Part shown: piece by piece, positions 35,801 through 46,555 of the stretch
Numbering within the stretch: the stretch's first letter is position 1
How the letters are laid out: each line of letters opens with the position of its first letter
Assembly (NCBI GenBank): GCA_022376925.1
Contig: JAIOJX010000032.1
Span: forward strand, 295,606,897-295,670,896
From: Tragulus kanchil
Lineage: Eukaryota; Chordata; Mammalia; Artiodactyla; Tragulidae
Length of the DNA stretch: 64,000 bases
Reading direction: 5' to 3'
The notes under the pieces: model-generated
Told to the model about the DNA's origin: nothing
What the model saw: only the letters and a program-made list of their open reading frames with translations
The model's database searches: none
Made by a program: the position numbers and the translations under genes

Positions 35801-36115
35801 TTAAAAAAAATGAATAAGGAAAATAATTTCAGTTGGTTTTAAGTGATAGGGAGGCATACAGCCAGGGAGGGAACGTTTCGGGCAGAGGGAATAGCCTGTG
35901 CGAAGTGCCAGATGGGGAGACTTCACTGTGTATCCAGGTGACTCTGGCTCCTTTCAGGTAATAAGTAATAGGTTATAACTTGAGCATGTATCTAGTCAGT
36001 GTCCTCATGAGATGTATTAGAGTTCATCAAATGGTACAAGTCTGATTCAGAGACCACGAGACATCTCTCTTAAGCACCTAATGTGGGCTCCAGAACTGGA
36101 CATCTGCTGACTCTT

Positions 36116-36447
36116 TTTTTTTTTTTTTAAGATTTATTTATTTATTTATTTTGGGCTGGGGTCGTGTTGGGGAGGGAGGGGAGCGGGCAGGCCACTTCTA
36201 TTGGTCTTTCGTTTCTCTATTTTCATCCATCTTTGTTCTTCGGCTCCTGTGGGCCTCCCATCAAGGTGGCCTCTGTTGTCGCAGAGTGCCGGCTCTGGGC
36301 GCATGCGCTCCAGAGCTCCGGCTCGGTAATTGGACACATCAGTCCAGCCGCTCCGTGGCACGTGGGATCTTCCCAGGCCAGGCATCCAGCTGGCGCCCCT
36401 TGCACTGCAAGGCCGTGTCCTTACCCACTGCGCCACCAGGGGAAGCC
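36116..36447 (-). mobile_element. CHR-2-like tRNA-Glu SINE, long subtype, antisense, complete
   Basis: T-rich tail with (ATTT)n, 'ggggagggaggggagcgggc', gcgcatgcgctccagagctc, ggtaattggacacatcagtc and head ccaccaggggaagccc. Perfect 15-bp target-site duplications catctgctgactctt lie at 36101-36115 and 36448-36462. Confidence 0.95.
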
Positions 36448-36486
36448 CATCTGCTGACTCTTGAGAAGAGTTCTTTAGTGTAGAAG

Positions 36487-36697
36487 GTGAAAGTGTTAGT
36501 CTCTCAGTTGTGGCTTACTCTATGCTACCCCATAGACTGTAGCCCACCAGGCTCCTCTGTCCATGGGATTCTCCAGGCAAGAATACTGGAGTCGATTGTC
36601 ATTCCTTTCTCCAGGGGATCTTCCCAGCCCAGGGATCAAACCCAGGTCTCCTGCAGTGCAGACAGATTCTTTACTATCTGAGCCACCAGGGAAGCCC
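36487..36697 (-). mobile_element. Bov-tA SINE, antisense, complete
   Basis: gtgaaagtgttagtctctca, 'ctccaggcaagaatactgga', 'gggatcaaacccaggtctcc' and head gccaccagggaagccc. Confidence 0.94.
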
Positions 36698-37029
36698 TTC
36701 TGTAGTATAGGTCTGCCCGTGAATAAACAAAAGATCTCTTCTGAGGAATCAAGGGAACTTGAGGTCCCAGTAAAATGTAAACATGGAATGATTTTATGTT
36801 GAAGATATTAGTATACTTGGAGAAAGCAGGGGAGAGGGCTGCAATTCCATCTTTCCTTTTGTGGGCTGCATTCATTTGATTTTGCAACAGTTTTCTTAAA
36901 ATGGTTGCCTTTCTCACCAGTCTGTGACCTCCTGAATGAAGTCTTATCATTTGCAAGTATTAATACTGGTTTGAATCTTTGTTATAACAAAGAGAAGTGT
37001 ATCCAGAATTTTCTTATTGCTGTTTCATA

Positions 37030-37095
37030 CCTTGCTTAGCCACTCAGTCGTGTCCGACTCTTTGCGACCCCCTGCACTGTAGTCCTCCAGGCTCA
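37030..37095 (-). mobile_element. BovA/BovB tail fragment, antisense
   Basis: cactcagtcgtgtccgactc and 'tttgcgaccccctgcactgt' are the antisense BovA end; the rest is missing. Confidence 0.8.
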
Positions 37096-37374
37096 GTGTT
37101 ATTTTAGGTCCCGTGCACACCAGCTTGGGAAGGGTTCAGTCCTCTGATACAGTAATCGCCAACACAGTGAGCACTATTAGCAGTGTGGGCGGCCACAAGC
37201 AGCTCCAGCATTAGGGCATTCCTCCTGCAATGGGCAGTGTGTGGCCTTGGTCACAAAGAAAGCCGACGCAGTGCAGTGGGCTCATGCTGTGGGAGTGGGG
37301 ACAGGCACCCCCCAGCTGAGCTCTGATCAGGACCACATTCAGGGCAGAGGTGAGGCACTGCCTGGCCCCCGACT

Positions 37375-37487
37375 GGAGGAGGAAATGGCAGCCACTCCAG
37401 GATTCTTGCCTGGAAAATCCCGTGGATGGGGGAGCCTGGTGGGCTACACTGCATGAGATCACCAAAGAGTCAGATGTGACTTAGAAT
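37375..37487 (+). mobile_element. BovA SINE fragment
   Basis: 'ggaggaaatggcagccactc', 'attcttgcctggaaaatccc' and 'aaagagtcagatgtgactta'. No tRNA head. Confidence 0.9.
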
Positions 37488-38089
37488 CTAAACAACAGCA
37501 GACCCGGGTGGTTACTCGCATGAGCAGTTCTCCTGATGGCAGCAGGTGTTGGGTCTTTGAATATCCATTAAGTGAGGTGTGGATGGTGGCAGTCGGGAGA
37601 GTTCAGAGGTCACATCTTCTAACTTAGATGTCTCAGCCCAGTCATTAACATTCCAGGAATGCACTACATTTCCGTGTTGTTGATATATATCAGGAAGGCT
37701 AACATGCTGACTTACTCCTCAACGTTGAAAGAATCGGATGTTTGATCACTGCATCACTATCACACTAGTGCGTTCTGATTTGTTCACAGGTTCTAAATAA
37801 GTGGACTTAATGACTTTAAGGGTGGCAGGGTCCTGAGAGAAGTGGTAATTTTCTGCTTCAGAATGAAGCTTTTCTGGACAGAGATTCATCGAACTCTGCA
37901 GGAAAGAGAAAGGCTTAATGAACCTTTCGCTAAGTTTACCACTGGCCATGTTTGCCTCCTCACCCATGGCTCTGCCACTGAGATACTGATGCACTTCCTC
38001 TCAGAGGCCTTCTCAGTTCTTCTTCACCTTTTCTTCTTCTGTCTCCTACTGTAGGCCATTCCGACCTGTACTTTGCATGCATGTGTGTG

Positions 38090-38262
38090 TGCCAGGTTGC
38101 TTCAGCTGTGTCTGGCTCTTCGCAACCCTATGGACTGTAGTCCATCAGAGTCCTCTGTCCGTGGGATTTTCCAAGCAAGAATACTAGAGTGGGTTGCCAT
38201 GCCCTCCTCCAGGGGATCTTCCTGACCCAGGGATCAAACCCATGCCTCTTATGTCTCCTGCA
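38090..38262 (-). mobile_element. Bov-tA SINE, antisense
   Basis: 'ggttgcttcagctgtgtctg', 'gtgggattttccaagcaaga', 'gatcttcctgacccagggat' and 'atgtctcctgcat'. The tRNA-like head is missing. Confidence 0.9.
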
Positions 38263-39414
38263 TAGCCTAAGAGTTAATGCTGAAGAAATGTCTCGTCTCT
38301 CTTGTGAAAACACCTCTGTTTTATTGCATTGACTAAGATTCAGATTAAGAAAGAAGGCAACTAGACATGACAGCACCAGTGCACAGGAAGTGAAACTGGT
38401 GGTCATAGTGCTTTTGGCAAAGGAAACATTTCATCACGGCTTCCTCCGTGATCGTCTTTTACTAATGCCAGATTCTATCTGATGGGTCCTTTTCCCATCA
38501 AGGTTCCCATTTCCTCCTGAGCCCTAGCCAATGATGGGTCATCATAGAAGGTCTTTAAACAGGAGAAAAAAAGATTTAGAATGTTTTGAGAAGGTGTTCT
38601 GTAGGTATAATTAAATTAACCAAAACGACTCTACTGTACTTAGCGTGTATAGTGTAGCATCCCACCTGTTTTTCCGTATTTCCATTTCATCTGGGATATG
38701 TTCTAATACAAAATCCATAAACTGGGACCCTTGACCATCCCAGGAAGTTCATGTTTCTCCACAAACCTAATGCATCTCTCTTTGGTTATAAGAAACAGGA
38801 ACCCTCAACTTGAAGAAAAAGGAAATGTGTTGGCTTATGTCACTAGAAGCCCAGGGGACTAGATCCAGAGGTCTGCAGAGTAGCATCGAGACTCAGTATG
38901 TGTGGGGTGCCCCCTCCGCCTGACTTCCACGGAGAGAAAGCCAGATACCCGTGGTCCCCAGGCTCACCATCTCCTCTGGGACAGTTCTTTCTTCCCCTGT
39001 TGGTATCATGAACCCATCCCTGAACCAGTCACAGGTGGATAAGTGAGCTTGAATGGAAATACTGGGTGTGGGTATGTTCTGTGGGACAGGGAGCCTACAC
39101 AGAGTGACAGCCTTACTGGGTTTCAGGTATGGGTGGAGGCAGTTCTTAAAAGTAAATGATGTTGGGCAGGAAAAAAAAAAAAAAAAGAAGAAGAAACATC
39201 CCACATGAATTATTGCAAAGGTGGCACTGGTTAGGAGATAGAGGAATAGACTTTTTCAGGAGAAGTTGATAAGCCAAAGCAGGAGGAAGAGTTATCAGGT
39301 GTGGAGATAAAGATAAGAACCGAAAATTCAGCTGTTTAACTCTGTACAACTCTAGCCTCTTAGTTCTGTCTCAACTTTCCATTCATCTGAGTTTTCCTTT
39401 ATTGAAAATTCTAC
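38263..39414 (+). other. End of CRTC3 intron 3, no recognised repeat
   Basis: Unique sequence with an A-rich run at about 39170-39193. The last 23 bp carry the U12-type branch and AC acceptor. Confidence 0.5.
39392..39414 (+). other. U12-type branch sequence and AC 3' splice site of CRTC3 intron 3
   Basis: Immediately before exon 4 the sequence TTTTCCTTTATT (39392-39403) resembles the U12 branch consensus TTTTCCTTAACT. Its likely branch A at about 39401 lies 13 nt from the intron end, and the intron ends in AC (39413-39414), not AG. There is no conventional long polypyrimidine tract plus AG at this boundary. Short branch-to-acceptor spacing is characteristic of U12 introns. Confidence 0.85.
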
Positions 39415-39476
39415 TTTGATGGTAGCATGCTTGGAGCGAATTACGTCTCACAACCCCTGGATGAGAGTTGGCCAAG
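39415..39476 (+). CDS. CRTC3: CRTC3 exon 4 (coding, 62 nt)
   Basis: The exon reads FDGSMLGANYVSQPLDESWP plus AG, the first two bases of an Arg codon, and is followed by the donor gtaagc. It matches about residues 118-137 of CRTC3; the human segment as I recall it has Ala-Phe and Ser where this one has Met-Leu and Val. It is entered from the AC acceptor of the U12-type intron and left through an ordinary GT donor, so the two flanking introns use different spliceosomes. The exon lies outside the duplicated blocks. It is too short to be visible as an isolated open frame and was found by looking for the conserved LDESWP motif. Confidence 0.94.
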
Positions 39477-39664
39477 GTAAGCAAGTCATATTTTCAAAGA
39501 TATGATGGGCATCTACTAATGCTTGGATGGTCTCACTTTATTTCACCCACCTTGAATGTCATTTTAGAAATTTCTAATTGAAAGAACAGACTCTTGTTTT
39601 CTCTTATAAAACTTAAATCTCTCCATGTATTATCAAAAAGCAGAGACATCCTTTAGCTGACAAA

Positions 39665-40135
39665 GGTGGGTTCGTATAGTCAAAGCTGTGATTTTTCTAG
39701 TAGTCATGAATGGATGTGAGAGTTGGACCATAGAAAAGGCTGAGATGAAGAATTGATGCCTTTGAACTGTGGTGCTGGAGAAGACTCTTCAGAGTCCCTT
39801 GGACTGCAAGGAGATCAAATCAGTCAATTCTAAAAGAAATCAACCCTGAATATTCATTGGAAGGACTGATGCTGAAGCCAAAGCTCCAATATTTTGGCTA
39901 CGTGTTGTGAAGAGCCAACTCATTGGAAAAAACCCTGATGCTAAGAAAGACTGAGGAAAGAGGAGAAGGGAGCGACAAAGGATGAGATGGTTGGATGGCA
40001 TCGCCAACTCAATGGACATGAGTTTGAGCAAATTCCAGGAGATAGTGAAGGACAGGGAAGCCTGGCATGCTGCAGTCCATGGGGTCATAAAGAGTCAGAC
40101 ACCACTTAGCAAATGAACACAACTCAACAGCAGCA
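39665..40135 (+). mobile_element. BovB (RTE) LINE 3' end, sense
   Basis: It reads 'gtagtcatgaatggatgtga', 'gggtcaagcc'-equivalent RT tail, 'cttggactgcaaggagatca', atgagatggttggatggcat and 'ggaagcctggcatgctgcag', ending in AACAACATCAGCA. The RT frame is interrupted by stops. It lies in CRTC3 intron 4, same strand as the gene. Confidence 0.94.
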
Positions 40136-40744
40136 ACAACATCAGCAATGTGGAAGTCTAAAATTGAAAATTATTTAAATCTATCTTGATCTTCATTTTA
40201 ATGACCAAATAGAAAAGCACTCAGAATACATTTACCAACATAATCCTCTGATTTGTATTCTTGTATTTGAATATGTAAAGGTGTTGTGGTGAGTTACTGA
40301 AAGAAACAGAGGCATTGGTAAGCTCCTAAAACTGTAATTTGCATAGTGGATTTGATTTAGGGTCTCTTGAGTATTTTTATATGTAGAGAATATATACCAA
40401 AAAATTGAGTACTGTTTGGAATAGTATTGAGAGTGGCAGAAGGTAAAGTTAACTGAGAAGATTGTCACATCTGGTGGATATGCCATTTTCAGATCACCTC
40501 GTCGGATTTAAGAGACATTTGAAATGTGCATGTTGTGAGAATTTAGCTCCCTCGATTGAGGTCCATTCTCCATCCATTCTCAGGGCATATAGTGACAACC
40601 CTTACTGTGGATAATGCAGTCAGGGCATGGGAAAGGCAGGTAGGAAGATGGGTACCAGTGGACCCCTACCTCAAGTAGGTTTTCAGCAGCCCTTAAGAAT
40701 CTTGGGATCCATGGTTACAAGGTAAACACAGTATTTTAAGTCGT

Positions 40745-40924
40745 GGAAGCATTAGTTGCTCAGTTGTGTTTGGCTCTTTGCAGTAGCCCACCAGGTAGCC
40801 CGACAGGCTCCCCTGTCCATGGGATTCTCCAGGCAAGAATACTGGATTGGGTTCCCATTTCCTTCTCCAAGGGATCTTCCCAACCCAGGGATCGACCCTG
40901 GGTCTCCTGCATCGCAGGCAGATT
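40745..40924 (-). mobile_element. Bov-tA SINE, antisense, interrupted by another SINE
   Basis: 'agttgctcagttgtgtttgg', 'ggattctccaggcaagaata', 'cccagggatcgaccctgggt' and tgcatcgcaggcagatt. A CHR-2-like SINE is inserted after 40924. The remaining Bov-tA end resumes at 41190 but stops after a few bases. Confidence 0.92.
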
Positions 40925-41189
40925 TTTTTTTTTTTTTGGTCACTTCTATTGGTCTTTCATTTATCTCCATCTTTGTTCTTTTGGCCTGTGTGGGCCTCCC
41001 ATTGCAGTGGCCTCTCTCGTTGCAGAGCACCAGCTCTGGGCACATGTGCTCCAGAACTCCGGCTCGGTAGTTGGACACATCGGTTCAGCTGCTCTGCGGC
41101 CTGTGGGATCTTCCGAGGCCAGGGATTGAACTGGCGCCCCTTGCACTGCAAGGTGGTGTCCTTACCCACTGGACCACCAGGGAAACCCA
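40925..41189 (-). mobile_element. CHR-2-like tRNA-Glu SINE, short subtype, antisense, nested in Bov-tA
   Basis: 'ggtcacttctattggtcttt', tgtgggcctcccattgcagt, 'gctcggtagttggacacatc' and head ccaccagggaaaccc. Target-site duplications caggcagatt lie at 40915-40924 and 41190-41199. Confidence 0.94.
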
Positions 41190-41383
41190 CAGGCAGATTC
41201 TTTAATTAAAGTGTAAAATGATATTTCCAACTTGAGATTTAAAAAAACTTTGTATTTAAGAAAAACATGTATTGCGCTTTCTAGAGTGTGAGGACTTAGT
41301 TAGATTAATGTTTTCATACACTGAGTGCTGTAGCAGTTACACCCCCTACGCACACTCGGGGTATGTGACGAAGGGTAGCTTTT

Positions 41384-41706
41384 TTTTTTTTAATTAATTA
41401 ATTTATTTATTTAGGGCAGGGGGCTTGTTGGGGAGGGAGGGGAGTGGGCGGGCCACTTCTATTGGTCTTTCATTTATCTAATTTTCATCCATCTTTCTTC
41501 TTTGGCTCGTGTGGGTCATTGCAGCGGCCTTTAATGTCGCAGAGCGCCAGCTCTGGGCACATGCGCTCCAGAGCTCCGGCTCGGTAATTGGACACATGGG
41601 TCCAGCCACTCCGCGGCACATGGGATCTTCCCAGGCCAGAGATCAAACCAGTGCCCCTTGCACTGCAAGGCGGTGTCCTTACCCACTAGACCACCAGGGG
41701 AAGCCC
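41384..41706 (-). mobile_element. CHR-2-like tRNA-Glu SINE, long subtype, antisense
   Basis: (TTAA/TTTA)n tail, 'ggggagggaggggagtgggc', catgcgctccagagctccgg and head ccaccaggggaagcc. Target-site duplications cgaagggtagctttt lie at 41369-41383 and 41707-41721. It lacks about 10 bp in the middle (gtgtgggtcattgcag). Confidence 0.94.
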
Positions 41707-42057
41707 CGAAGGGTAGCTTTTCACACATGTGAAGTAAGACCTCACATCCCCAGAAAGGAATTGGTCATAGATGTGAAACATTTCAAAAGGCATTCAAAGA
41801 TGCTTGTGTGCCCTTACAAAAAAAAAAAAAAAAGACAGAAACCCCTCCTCATATGCCTGGCTGGCGTATTTGCTTGCCCTGTTTGCGCATTTCTGATAGT
41901 TTTTATCATACAAGTCAGAAATCACAGGACCTGGGAGGTCAGCTCTGCTGCTGGTTGAATAGAAAAACCGATTCTCTTCTCCTCCCAGGCCGGAGGTTCC
42001 CCTTTGCTCCCTGTGGACTGAACTTCTTTTCTCTTTATGTTTTTCTGGCTTTTAAAG

Positions 42058-42120
42058 GCAGCATCCTCCTTGGAAGGAAGAGAAGCACCCTGGGTTCAGG
42101 CTAACGTCTGCACTCAACAG
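42058..42120 (+). CDS. CRTC3: CRTC3 exon 5 (coding, 63 nt)
   Basis: The acceptor is gcttttaaag. The first base G completes the Arg codon begun in exon 4; then comes QHPPWKEEKHPGFRLTSALN, and the final AG starts an Arg codon completed by exon 6. The donor is gtatgtgg. It corresponds to about residues 139-158. The segment GFRLTSALNR leads directly into the phosphorylation motif in exon 6. A false tandem duplication begins only 57 bp downstream (42177), so this exon itself is present once. Confidence 0.95.
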
Positions 42121-42176
42121 GTATGTGGGTTTTTTTCTAGTAGAAATAAATTTTAAAGAAGACCAGTCATCTTCAT

Positions 42177-44399
42177 GGTCCTGATATCTTTTAATCTAAC
42201 ATCCGTTTGCCAGAGTGTGTTTATATCTGTTGTTTATATGAAGTGTTAAAAAGAAGAAAGCAACCCGAATCTCCCGCCGTGTAGTGAACGTCTGCTTAGG
42301 ACAGTGTAGCTGTGAGAACGTGATGTCTTGGTGGATGACGGGGTTTGCCTCCAATTCTATGACCTTGAGCAGGTTGTGTAGCTTCTCTGTGCCTCCATTT
42401 ACTCATCTGGAAAAGGAAGATAACAGTACCTATATCAAGGGATGGTTTTGAGGATAAAATAAGATACCGAAGAAACACAGAAAGTGTATGCATTCCATAA
42501 ACAGTAGCGATTAAATGCTTGACCCCAGTGTTTAGGCCATTTTGTTCAATCCTGATCACATTCTACAAGAATGAGTGTTATTTTCTGTTCTAAGAGGTTA
42601 TAAATGACTTGTCCAAGACACTGAGCTAATGTGATGCAACTGGGGTTTAAAAAAAAAAAAAAAGAAATTCAGTGCAAAGTTTTAACATACACAAAAGGGA
42701 AAAGAGTTACAAGAATTCCATGTGCCCATCTTTCATCTTCTATCTATACCCTACCCCCTGTCCTTCCTACCCCCATCCCGCCACAGGCCAGATAGAGTAT
42801 TTCACCTGCAAATATCTCTGACAGTACAAGGCTGAGAGGAACCTTTTTAAAAAAAAAAAAAAAAAAAAGTGCAATGTCAATATTCCACTTAACAAAATTA
42901 ACAATAGTTCCTAATTATCTACTACCCAGTCTATACTCACATTTTCCTGATTGTCTCTCTGCATTTGAGGGATACTTTCTTGAGTCTCTTTGAAGTTGTG
43001 AAGGAGCGAGAGTCTGAATCCAGGGCTCCTGGGTCCCAGCATCCTCGCATTTGCTGTTGCTTCGTGAAGGTGCTGAACTGACTGTCCCTTTTGTACACCC
43101 TACCCAGCCGGGGTGCACAGTCCAGCCACGTGGCTTAGGGGCTGCAGAAGGCCATCACCTGGAACAGCCCACAGAGCAGTATTTTAGGCTAATTCAAAGT
43201 CTCTGACAAGTTCTTTTATGGCAGTTTTACCCTTGGATGGGACAAGTAAATAATATCTCTTATAGTCAAAGTTGTATAAATTAGAACTGGTCCTGATATC
43301 TTTTAATCTAACATCCGTTTGCCAGAGTGTGTTTATATCTGTTGTTTATATGAAGTGTTAAAAGAAGAAAGCAACCCGAATCTCCGCCGTGTAGTGAACG
43401 CTCTGCTTAGGACAGTGTAGCTGGGAGAACGTGATGTCTTGGTGGATGACGGGGTTTGCCTCCAATTCTATGACCTTGAGCAGGTTGTGTAGCTTCTCTG
43501 TGCCTCCATTTACTCATCTGGAAAAGGAAGATAACAGTACCTATATCAAGGGATGGTTTTGAGGATAAAATAAGATACCGAAGAAACACAGAAAGTGTAT
43601 GCATTCCATAAACAGTAGCGATTAAATGCTTGACCCCAGTGTTTAGGCCATTTTGTTCAATCCTGATCACATTCTACAAGAATGAGTGTTATTTTCTGTT
43701 CTAAGAGGTTATAAATGACTTGTCCAAGACACTGAGCTAATGTGATGCAACTGGGGTTTAAAAAAAAAAAAAAAGAAATTCAGTGCAAAGTTTTAACATA
43801 CACAAAAGGGAAAAGAGTTACAAGAATTCCATGTGCCCATCTTTCATCTTCTATCTATACCCTACCCCCTGTCCTTCCTACCCCCATCCCGCCACAGGCC
43901 AGATAGAGTATTTCACCTGCAAATATCTCTGACAGTACAAGGCTGAGAGGAACCTTTTTAAAAAAAAAAAAAAAAAAAAGTGCAATGTCAATATTCCACT
44001 TAACAAAATTAACAATAGTTCCTAATTATCTACTACCCAGTCTATACTCACATTTTCCTGATTGTCTCTCTGCATTTGAGGGATACTTTCTTGAGTCTCT
44101 TTGAAGTTGTGAAGGAGCGAGAGTCTGAATCCAGGGCTCCTGGGTCCCAGCATCCTCGCATTTGCTGTTGCTTCGTGAAGGTGCTGAACTGACTGTCCCT
44201 TTTGTACACCCTACCCAGCCGGGGTGCACAGTCCAGCCACGTGGCTTAGGGGCTGCAGAAGGCCATCACCTGGAACAGCCCACAGAGCAGTATTTTAGGC
44301 TAATTCAAAGTCTCTGACAAGTTCTTTTATGGCAGTTTTACCCTTGGATGGGACAAGTAAATAATATCTCTTATAGTCAAAGTTGTATAAATTAGAACT
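42177..44399. repeat. Tandem duplication 10 (period 1111-1112 bp)
   Basis: Copy A 42177-43288 and copy B 43289-44399 meet with one or two bases of overlap. Four small indels lie within 130 bp of the start of copy B (for example ctcccgccg against ctccgccg). Confidence 0.96.
42345..42520 (+). mobile_element. MIR SINE
   Basis: 'gaccttgagcaggttgtgta', 'tccatttactcatctggaaa', 'gataacagtacctatatcaa' and 'gaggataaaataagatacc' show the full MIR core. Repeated at 43456-43631. Confidence 0.9.
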
Positions 44400-46407
44400 G
44401 TCTGGGAGAATTACAGAAATTCTATATAGTTCAACATTTCAGGAATTTACTATAGTTCAACAGTTCCCCAGACTTTTGTCTTAAAATTCCTTTGCAATCT
44501 TAAAAACGACTGAAGCCCTCAAACAGTGTTTTTTCCTGCAGGTACATTTATTTCTATTTAGCTATTGACATTGGAAATTAAATTGAGAGATTTATAGAAG
44601 ATACTTATTAATGCATTTATAAATAGCAATAGTAAACTCATTACATGCCAACATAGATGATATTTTTTAAACACAGTTGTATTTTCTGAAACAATCATAT
44701 CACCAAGAAGAGAGGTGTCATTGTAGCATTTACACATCTTTTAAAGATAGCTCAGTTCTCTTGTGTGTTCAGCCCATGGTGACATCACCTGTCACAAGGC
44801 TGCTGGAAAACTATTGCGCTCGTGAGAACAGGAGTGAAAGGGCAGGGAACACGGCAGGGTTATCCTAAATGTCATCTCAACCTTGCATCCTCCCTGGAAG
44901 GGCTTGAGAGCCCTGCTGTGGGTGACCCTTCATGCAGGAGGAATTATTCTCAGATGGGGAAGGTCTAGCACAGCCACAGAGAATATGCTGACCACACCAG
45001 TCTTCTGAGTTGCAAGGAACAAAGGGATGTTTCTTAGAGAAAGCCGTGAATCCAGTGTCTTCCTTGTTGAACCAGGTAATTAGGCTACTTGCTTCAAAGT
45101 GTAAGATCTTGCGAGTTCAAAGGGCTGTATTTTAGGCGCAGGCCCTCAGAGGCTGACATTGATGTAAGGAACTTCAGGTAGGTCTGAGCCCCTCATGTTA
45201 TTGTTGATTGTAACTCGATTATTCTTGCCTCTTCTCCTGTTGGTAATTCTCAGCGAAGAATATTGCATTTTTACTAAGGAAAAATGCTGTTGCTTCGTGA
45301 AGGTGCTGAACTGACTGTCCCTTTTGTACACCCTACCCAGCCGGGGTGCACAGTCCAGCCACGTGGCTTAGGGGCTGCAGAAGGCCATCACCTGGAACAG
45401 CCCACAGAGCAGTATTTTAGGCTAATTCAAAGTCTCTGACAAGTTCTTTTATGGCAGTTTTACCCTTGGATGGGACAAGTAAATAATATCTCTTATAGTC
45501 AAAGTTGTATAAATTAGAACTGTCTGGGAGAATTACAGAAATTCTATATAGTTCAACATTTCAGGAATTTACTATAGTTCAACAGTTCCCCAGACTTTTG
45601 TCTTAAAATTCCTTTGCAATCTTAAAAACGACTGAAGCCCTCAAACAGTGTTTTTTCCTGCAGGTACATTTATTTCTATTTAGCTATTGACATTGGAAAT
45701 TAAATTGAGAGATTTATAGAAGATACTTATTAATGCATTTATAAATAGCAATAGTAAACTCATTACATGCCAACATAGATGATATTTTTTAAACACAGTT
45801 GTATTTTCTGAAACAATCATATCACCAAGAAGAGAGGTGTCATTGTAGCATTTACACATCTTTTAAAGATAGCTCAGTTCTCTTGTGTGTTCAGCCCATG
45901 GTGACATCACCTGTCACAAGGCTGCTGGAAAACTATTGCGCTCGTGAGAACAGGAGTGAAAGGGCAGGGAACACGGCAGGGTTATCCTAAATGTCATCTC
46001 AACCTTGCATCCTCCCTGGAAGGGCTTGAGAGCCCTGCTGTGGGTGACCCTTCATGCAGGAGGAATTATTCTCAGATGGGGAAGGTCTAGCACAGCCACA
46101 GAGAATATGCTGACCACACCAGTCTTCTGAGTTGCAAGGAACAAAGGGATGTTTCTTAGAGAAAGCCGTGAATCCAGTGTCTTCCTTGTTGAACCAGGTA
46201 ATTAGGCTACTTGCTTCAAAGTGTAAGATCTTGCGAGTTCAAAGGGCTGTATTTTAGGCGCAGGCCCTCAGAGGCTGACATTGATGTAAGGAACTTCAGG
46301 TAGGTCTGAGCCCCTCATGTTATTGTTGATTGTAACTCGATTATTCTTGCCTCTTCTCCTGTTGGTAATTCTCAGCGAAGAATATTGCATTTTTACTAAG
46401 GAAAAAA
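44163..46407. repeat. Tandem duplication 11 (period 1122 bp), overlapping duplication 10
   Basis: Copy A is about 44163-45284 and copy B about 45285-46407. The junction lies in aaggaaaaatg, where the true sequence continues aaggaaaaaatggattttt. Internal sequence appears identical. Confidence 0.96.
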
Positions 46408-46454
46408 TGGATTTTTCAGCCGGACTCTCTCTCCCCCTCCCCCCGCCCCCTTAG

Positions 46455-46555
46455 GACCAATTCTGACTCTGCTCTTCACACGAGTGCTCTGAGCACCAAG
46501 CCCCAGGACCCCTATGGAGGAGGGGGCCAGTCGGCCTGGCCTGCCTCGTACATGG
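46455..46555 (+). CDS. CRTC3: CRTC3 exon 6 (coding, 101 nt; SIK-site exon)
   Basis: A long CT-rich tract ends in cgcccccttag and the donor is gtaagaca. The exon gives (R)TNSDSALHTSALSTK, then PQDPYGGGG, then QSAWPASYM, and a final G that begins a Gly codon. This is about residues 160-192 of CRTC3. The Ser codon TCT at 46462-46464 corresponds to Ser162, known in CRTC3 as a target of SIK/AMPK-related kinases and a 14-3-3 binding site. The Arg at position -3 of that motif is split across the exon 5/6 junction. The exon lies in a 1.09 kb false duplication and recurs at 47547-47647. The long open frames overlapping it on both strands are in other frames and are not coding. Confidence 0.95.

Noticed and set aside
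45060..45130. tRNA-like gcgagttcaaa segment
   Set aside because: No matching acceptor stem or anticodon arm could be drawn.
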